Source: Rhodospirillaceae bacterium
GTDB taxonomy: Bacteria; Pseudomonadota; Alphaproteobacteria; Rhodospirillales; UBA2165
Reading direction: 5' to 3'
Length of the DNA stretch: 37,986 nt
Assembly: GCA_018649725.1 (NCBI GenBank)
Contig: JABIHH010000076.1
Location: forward strand, 1-37,986
Shown here: piece after piece, positions 33,795 to 37,986 of the stretch
How positions within the stretch are numbered: the first letter of the stretch is position 1
Layout of the letters: each line of letters opens with the position of its first letter
The notes under the pieces: generated by a model
What the model was told of the DNA's origin: nothing
Seen by the model: the letters and a program-made list of their open reading frames with translations, nothing else
The model's database searches: none
Position numbers and translations under genes: made by a program

Positions 33795-34619
33795 TTAACG
33801 TTTCCGACGGCGGATAATAAGCCGATCGGTTTTCTTGTTGCTACGAGTGCGTTTACCTTTGGTAGGCTTACCCCAAGGTGTCACCGGATGACGACCACCT
33901 GAAGTCCGACCCTCACCACCACCATGTGGGTGATCAACTGGGTTCATCGCGACACCGCGAACAGCTGGGCGTTTACCCAACCAGCGCTTACGACCAGCCT
34001 TACCAAGTTTGATATTTCCTTTGTCTGGATTGGAGACAGCACCAATTGTCGCCATGCATTCAGCGCGAACGATCCGAATCTCACCGGAGTTCATGCGAAG
34101 CTGGGCATAACCTTGGTCTTTACCAATCAATTGAACATATGTGCCGGCTGAGCGAGCAACTTGTGCGCCGCCGCCAACTTTAAGTTCGACATTGTGAATG
34201 ATCGTGCCAACCGGAATATTTGCCATTGGCAAAGCATTACCAGGTTTGATGTCGACCTTCTCACCAGAGATAACCTTATCACCAGGAGCCAAACGCTGCG
34301 GCGCAATGATGTAGGCTTTTTCACCATCTTCATAAGTGATTAAAGCAATAAACGCGCTCCGGTTAGGATCGTGCTCGATCCGCTCGACTGTTGCAGGCAT
34401 ATCAAACTTTGTCCGTTTGAAATCGATCATGCGATAGCGACGTTTATGTCCACCACCACGCCGACGCGCTGTGATACGGCCTTTATTGTTCCGACCGCCA
34501 TTTTTGGACAAACCTTCGGTAAGGCTTTTTTCTGGCTTCCCTTTCCATAGATCGGAACGGTCAATCAGAACCAAATTACGGCGTGACGGAGAAGTCGGCT
34601 TATAATTTCTAAGCGCCAT
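33795..34619 (-). CDS. rplB: 50S ribosomal protein L2
   Basis: The 274-residue product shows [60 protein letters not shown] and the C-terminal [20 protein letters not shown] loop with its essential histidine. L2 is needed for subunit association, tRNA binding and peptidyl transfer. Length is normal. It starts 2 bases after the rplW stop. Confidence 0.98.
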   Translation of the reverse strand: MALRNYKPTSPSRRNLVLIDRSDLWKGKPEKSLTEGLSKNGGRNNKGRITARRRGGGHKRRYRMIDFKRTKFDMPATVERIEHDPNRSAFIALITYEDGEKAYIIAPQRLAPGDKVISGEKVDIKPGNALPMANIPVGTIIHNVELKVGGGAQVARSAGTYVQLIGKDQGYAQLRMNSGEIRIVRAECMATIGAVSNPDKGNIKLGKAGRKRWLGKRPAVRGVAMNPVDHPHGGGEGRTSGGRHPVTPWGKPTKGKRTRSNKKTDRLIIRRRKR

Positions 34620-34621
34620 CT

Positions 34622-34951
34622 CTATACTCCCGTCGTGATGTCGATGGAATCACCTTCGACCAACGTCACGATTGCTTTTTTAAAGTCAGAGCGCTTACCG
34701 AGATGACCCCGGAAACGTTTTACTTTACCTTTTTGAACGATCGTATTGACCGCTTTAACTTTGACGCTGAACAGCCCTTCGACAGCTGCTTTGATCTCTG
34801 GCTTGGTTGATTCAAGCGGCACTTTGAAAGTCACTTGATTGTGCTCAGAGATGATCGTCGTTTTTTCTGTGATAATTGGCGAGCGGATAATTTCATACAT
34901 CCGTTCCTGGCTCAATTTCACGTTTTTACCGAGGTGACTGTGCTTGCTCAT
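34622..34951 (-). CDS. rplW: 50S ribosomal protein L23
   Basis: The 109-residue product has the core [18 protein letters not shown], a middle [20 protein letters not shown] and [20 protein letters not shown], ending [17 protein letters not shown]23 lies at the tunnel exit and is the main docking site for trigger factor and SRP. The ATG at 34951 overlaps the rplD stop (ATGA) and adds about 17 residues before the usual MYEII start; an internal start there is possible but the overlap favours the long form. Confidence 0.96.
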   Translation of the reverse strand: MSKHSHLGKNVKLSQERMYEIIRSPIITEKTTIISEHNQVTFKVPLESTKPEIKAAVEGLFSVKVKAVNTIVQKGKVKRFRGHLGKRSDFKKAIVTLVEGDSIDITTGV

Positions 34952-35568
34952 TTGAGGCGCTCCACCAATTTTTCAACGGCGTCTTTGGTCAAAACCAAAG
35001 TATCGCGACGCAGAATGTCATAAACGTTTGCACCTTGGCTCGGCAGAACATCGATACCTTTGATGTTACGGGCCGCAAGACCAAAATTTGCATCCACTTC
35101 AGCACCGTCAATAACCAGCACTGACTCCCAACCCAACTTCTTAACTTGTTTGGCAAGGTCAGTCGTTTTGGAGGTTTTTGATTTTGCTTCATCCAGGACG
35201 ATCAATTTGCCGTCAGCTTGCTTAGCGGACAACGCCGTCTTAAGAGCCAAGCGACGCACTTTTTTCGTTAAACCATGAGCATGCGAGCGTGGGAGCGGAC
35301 CAAAAGCAACACCACCACTGCGATGATGCGGGGCTTTTTTGTCACCTTGACGCGCGCGACCGGTACCTTTTTGGTTAAACGGCTTAGCCGTCGAGCCAGT
35401 GACCTCAGCACGCTGCTTGGTTTTATGAGTGCCTGCTTGCCGTTTGGCGAGCTGCCAGTTCACTGCACGCGACAAAATGTCGGGCCGAGCTGGCGCACCG
35501 AAGATGGCTTCATCGAGATCGATGTCCCCAACCTTCTTGTTAGATATGTCTATAACCGGACACTTCAT
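34948..35568 (-). CDS. rplD: 50S ribosomal protein L4
   Basis: The 206-residue product shows [60 protein letters not shown] and [21 protein letters not shown]4 reaches into the exit tunnel and in enterobacteria also represses its own operon; no such leader is evident here. Its ATG overlaps the rplC stop by one base and its stop overlaps the rplW start. Confidence 0.98.
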   Translation of the reverse strand: MKCPVIDISNKKVGDIDLDEAIFGAPARPDILSRAVNWQLAKRQAGTHKTKQRAEVTGSTAKPFNQKGTGRARQGDKKAPHHRSGGVAFGPLPRSHAHGLTKKVRRLALKTALSAKQADGKLIVLDEAKSKTSKTTDLAKQVKKLGWESVLVIDGAEVDANFGLAARNIKGIDVLPSQGANVYDILRRDTLVLTKDAVEKLVERLK

Positions 35569-36398
35569 TATTCTTCGTCCTTACTTTCTGCTTCAGCTTC
35601 AGGAGCGGCCTCTTCTGCCGGAGCCTCTTCAGCTGGTGCTTCTACAGGAGCCTCGTCAACTACTGCTACTTCTTCTTTAGGAGCCGCCTCTTCTTGAGGA
35701 GCTTCTTCGGCTTCAGGAGCTGCGCCGCCGCGAATACCGGCTGGCATTGGTACGTTATCCGGCAAATCTTTTTTCAAAGCATCTTTGACCAGAATGTAGC
35801 CACCCTTTGATCCGGGAATAGCACCCTTGATCATAATAATGCCACGATCCGCATCGGTAGAGACAACTTCAAGACTTTGCGTCGTCACTTGAGTATCACC
35901 CATGTGACCCGCCATCTTTTTGCCTTTGAAAACTTTACCAGGATCTTGGCACTGGCCGGTTGAGCCGTGACTACGGTGAGAGATCGAAACACCGTGCGTT
36001 GCGCGTAGGCCTTTAAAGCCGTGGCGCTTCATCGCACCGGCAAAACCCTTACCCTGTGTCGTGCCAACAACATCGACATATTGGCCAGTAACAAAGTGGT
36101 CAGCGGTGAGTTCAGCACCAACATCAACCATCGCGTCATCAGAGACGCGGAATTCAACAACTTCACGCTTCGGCTCGACTTTTGACTTTGCAAAGTGACC
36201 GCGCATCGGCTTCGATACGTTTTTCACTTTGGCTTCGCCAACACCAAGCTGAACAGCGGTGTAGCCATCCGTTTCTTCGGTCCGGTGAGAGACGACTTGG
36301 CAGTTGTCGACTTTCAAGACCGTGACAGGAATGTGCTGGCCATTTTCTGCGAAAAAGGCACTCATTCCGAGCTTTTGAGCTATAATACCGGTTCTCAT
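35568..36398 (-). CDS. rplC: 50S ribosomal protein L3 with long acidic C-terminal tail
   Basis: From ATG 36398 the product is 276 residues and starts [16 protein letters not shown], as in other alphaproteobacteria; a GTG at 36410 would add four residues. AGGTGG lies upstream. The core shows [40 protein letters not shown] and [21 protein letters not shown]3 is an early assembly protein near the peptidyl transferase centre. The core ends near residue 223, and the last 53 residues are almost all Ala, Glu, Pro and Val. That tail ends nearly like L15. Confidence 0.97.
   Translation of the reverse strand: MRTGIIAQKLGMSAFFAENGQHIPVTVLKVDNCQVVSHRTEETDGYTAVQLGVGEAKVKNVSKPMRGHFAKSKVEPKREVVEFRVSDDAMVDVGAELTADHFVTGQYVDVVGTTQGKGFAGAMKRHGFKGLRATHGVSISHRSHGSTGQCQDPGKVFKGKKMAGHMGDTQVTTQSLEVVSTDADRGIIMIKGAIPGSKGGYILVKDALKKDLPDNVPMPAGIRGGAAPEAEEAPQEEAAPKEEVAVVDEAPVEAPAEEAPAEEAAPEAEAESKDEE
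35590..35615. repeat. 26-bp near-identical repeat, copy in rplC tail
   Basis: This is the partner of 27097-27122 in rplO, with a single C/T difference and the same reading frame. The surrounding tail also contains several shorter imperfect repeats of the Gly/Ala/Glu-coding unit (for example cttcaggagc), typical of slippage-prone low-complexity sequence. Confidence 0.6.
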
Positions 36399-36410
36399 GG
36401 TTTCATCCAC

Positions 36411-36722
36411 CTAGAGTTTGATCTCAACATCGACGCCGGACGCAAGGTCCAGTTTCATCAATGCATCAACCGTTTCTGGCGTGGGATCGAGAATATCAAG
36501 CACCCGCTTGTGAGTGCGAATTTCGAACTGTTCACGCGATTTCTTATCAATGTGCGGCGAGCGCAACACGGTGTATTTTTCAATCTTGGTCGGCAGTGGG
36601 ATCGGTCCCCGAACTTGTGCCCCTGTCCGCTTAGCGGTATTCACGATTTCCGCCGTCGAGGTATCAAGCACGCGATGATCGAACGCTTTTAGTCGTATGC
36701 GTATGTTCTGACTGTCTACCAT
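36411..36722 (-). CDS. rpsJ: 30S ribosomal protein S10
   Basis: The 103-residue product shows [60 protein letters not shown] and the end [14 protein letters not shown]10 sits in the 30S head and also acts as NusE in transcription antitermination. It is the first gene of the S10 block, 70 bases after tuf. Its stop is followed by the rplC Shine-Dalgarno. Confidence 0.98.
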   Translation of the reverse strand: MVDSQNIRIRLKAFDHRVLDTSTAEIVNTAKRTGAQVRGPIPLPTKIEKYTVLRSPHIDKKSREQFEIRTHKRVLDILDPTPETVDALMKLDLASGVDVEIKL

Positions 36723-36757
36723 TTCCTAAATCCAAATCTTCTATAGTGTAATGCGAA

Positions 36758-36780
36758 CGGCGCTCCTTCATGGAGCGCCG
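36758..36780 (-). terminator. GC-rich hairpin between tuf and rpsJ
   Basis: A perfect 9-bp stem (CGGCGCTCC/GGAGCGCCG) with a 5-base loop lies 12 bases after the tuf stop. On the minus strand the 3' arm is followed by TTCGCATTAC rather than a T-run, so it may be a leaky terminator, an attenuator or an mRNA-processing signal that sets the tuf/rpsJ ratio. CACTATAG shortly after it could be part of a promoter for rpsJ. Confidence 0.5.
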
Positions 36781-36792
36781 CTTAGCAATGTC

Positions 36793-37983
36793 TTATTCAA
36801 TAATGTCTGCAACCACACCGGCGCCGACAGTACGTCCGCCTTCACGAATAGCAAAGCGCAAGCCTTGATCCATCGCAATCGGTGTAATCAAATCAACGGT
36901 CATCGTGATATTGTCGCCCGGCATCACCATCTCGGTGCCTGCTGGCAATTCAACCATGCCCGTCACGTCTGTTGTCCGGAAGTAAAACTGTGGACGATAA
37001 TTGGCAAAGAACGGTGTATGACGACCGCCCTCTTCCTTCGTCAGGATATAAGCTTCACAAGTAAACTTCTTATGCGGTGTGATCGAACCAGGCGCTGCCA
37101 CAACTTGGCCACGCTCAACTTCCTCGCGCTTGGTGCCACGCAGCAATACGCCAACGTTATCACCCGCTTCACCACGATCAAGAAGTTTGCGGAACATCTC
37201 AACACCGGTACAAGTCGTTGTTTGCGTATCTTTGATGCCAATGATTTCAACTTCATCACCGACATTGATGACGCCGCTTTCAACCCGGCCTGTGACAACC
37301 GTACCCCGGCCAGAAATTGAGAACACATCCTCAATCGGCATCAAGAAGGGCTGATCAATAGGACGGTCCGGCTGTGGAATGTAAGTATCAACAGCTTCCA
37401 TCAGCTTGAGGATAGATTCTTTACCGATGTTGTCATCCCGGTCTTCCAAGGCTGCCAAAGCAGAACCCGTTACAATCGGAATATCGTCGCCTGGGAAATC
37501 GTACGATGAGAGAAGTTCGCGCACTTCCATCTCAACCAGTTCCAAAAGCTCTTCATCATCAACCTGATCGACTTTGTTCAAGTAAACAACCAAGGCAGGA
37601 ACACCAACTTGGCGGGCCAACAAGATGTGCTCGCGGGTCTGAGGCATCGGGCCGTCAGCTGCGTTCACAACCAAAATGCCACCATCCATCTGCGCCGCAC
37701 CCGTGATCATGTTCTTCACATAGTCAGCGTGGCCCGGGCAATCGACGTGCGCATAGTGACGGGCTTCCGTCTCATACTCAACGTGCGCCGTTGAAATCGT
37801 GATACCGCGTTCCCGCTCTTCGGGCGCCTTATCAATATCAGCATAACCAGTGAACTCAGCGCCACCGCTTTCTGCCAGAACTTTTGTGATCGCTGCGGTC
37901 AGCGTCGTTTTACCATGGTCAACGTGACCAATTGTGCCAACGTTACAATGCGGTTTGGTCCGCTCAAATTTTTCCTTCGACAT
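36793..37983 (-). CDS. tuf: Elongation factor Tu
   Basis: EF-Tu delivers aminoacyl-tRNA to the ribosomal A site in a GTP-dependent way. The 396 residues are complete, starting [21 protein letters not shown]1 is GHVDHGKT, the switch I region is [18 protein letters not shown]3 is [12 protein letters not shown], and G4 is NKVD. Domain II has [13 protein letters not shown] and domain III ends with [20 protein letters not shown]. The start lies 3 bases from the window edge, so its ribosome binding site and the expected rpsL-rpsG-fusA genes upstream are not visible. Confidence 0.99.
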   Translation of the reverse strand: MSKEKFERTKPHCNVGTIGHVDHGKTTLTAAITKVLAESGGAEFTGYADIDKAPEERERGITISTAHVEYETEARHYAHVDCPGHADYVKNMITGAAQMDGGILVVNAADGPMPQTREHILLARQVGVPALVVYLNKVDQVDDEELLELVEMEVRELLSSYDFPGDDIPIVTGSALAALEDRDDNIGKESILKLMEAVDTYIPQPDRPIDQPFLMPIEDVFSISGRGTVVTGRVESGVINVGDEVEIIGIKDTQTTTCTGVEMFRKLLDRGEAGDNVGVLLRGTKREEVERGQVVAAPGSITPHKKFTCEAYILTKEEGGRHTPFFANYRPQFYFRTTDVTGMVELPAGTEMVMPGDNITMTVDLITPIAMDQGLRFAIREGGRTVGAGVVADIIE

Positions 37984-37986
37984 ATC

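Noticed and set aside
36187..36194. Second exact TTTGCAAA palindrome.
   Set aside because: It lies inside the rplC coding sequence, where a PccR-type site makes no sense. It shows that single 8-mers occur by chance in a window of this size.
1..37986. Whole window scanned for CRISPR repeats, phage, toxin-antitoxin, restriction or other defence genes.
   Set aside because: No regularly spaced repeats and no such gene families are seen; apart from a few uncharacterised proteins the genes are housekeeping or envelope functions.

Overview
The window comes from an alphaproteobacterium of moderate GC content. Three observations support this: the S10-spc-alpha ribosomal order with adk between secY and rpsM and no rpmJ; an ATP12-type F1-ATPase assembly chaperone; and the downstream chain rplQ - HtrA protease - rarA - crcB - rluC - HAD phosphatase - atp12 - pccB. 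I cannot name the order or genus from sequence alone. No CRISPR array, prophage, transposase gene or origin is visible, and no gene-free stretch exceeds about 260 bases.

Layout. (1) 1-1,822: a class II tRNA-Leu(GAG) on the minus strand, then lipB and a CZB/degenerate-GGDEF protein on the plus strand. (2) 1,825-6,778, minus strand: a secreted small protein, an MlaA-like protein, a DUF1194 (vWA-like) secreted protein, then pccA (propionyl-CoA carboxylase alpha) and an acylphosphatase. (3) 7,018-10,409, plus strand: a tight cluster of acyl-CoA ligase, ketopantoate-reductase-family protein and rhomboid protease. (4) 10,416-15,224, minus strand: a second DUF1194 paralogue, a GST, a DOPA-dioxygenase-like protein, a secreted protein of unknown function overlapping pccB, pccB itself and atp12. 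(5) 15,239-22,451, minus strand: AsmA-like protein, HAD phosphatase, RluC-type pseudouridine synthase, fluoride channel, RarA and an HtrA-type protease. (6) 22,533-37,983, minus strand: the complete tuf-S10-spc-alpha block from tuf to rplQ, closed by a strong hairpin terminator.

Most of the window is conserved housekeeping sequence. The two propionyl-CoA carboxylase subunits lie about 9 kb apart, separated by envelope and acyl-CoA genes. The pccA upstream region carries a TTTGCAAA palindrome, the kind of site recognised by short-chain fatty acyl-CoA regulators (PccR/RamB type).

The most unusual points are four. A 153-bp nested palindromic, MITE-like element sits in frame inside the signal-peptide region of the HtrA protease and brings its own Shine-Dalgarno and ATG. 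The DgcZ-like protein has lost the GGDEF active-site glycines but keeps an RxxD I-site, so it looks like a c-di-GMP receptor. Two secreted DUF1194 paralogues with intact MIDAS motifs lie on either side of a divergent operon. Ribosomal proteins L3 and L15 end in near-identical Ala/Glu-rich tails. I did not find a clearly new multi-gene system.
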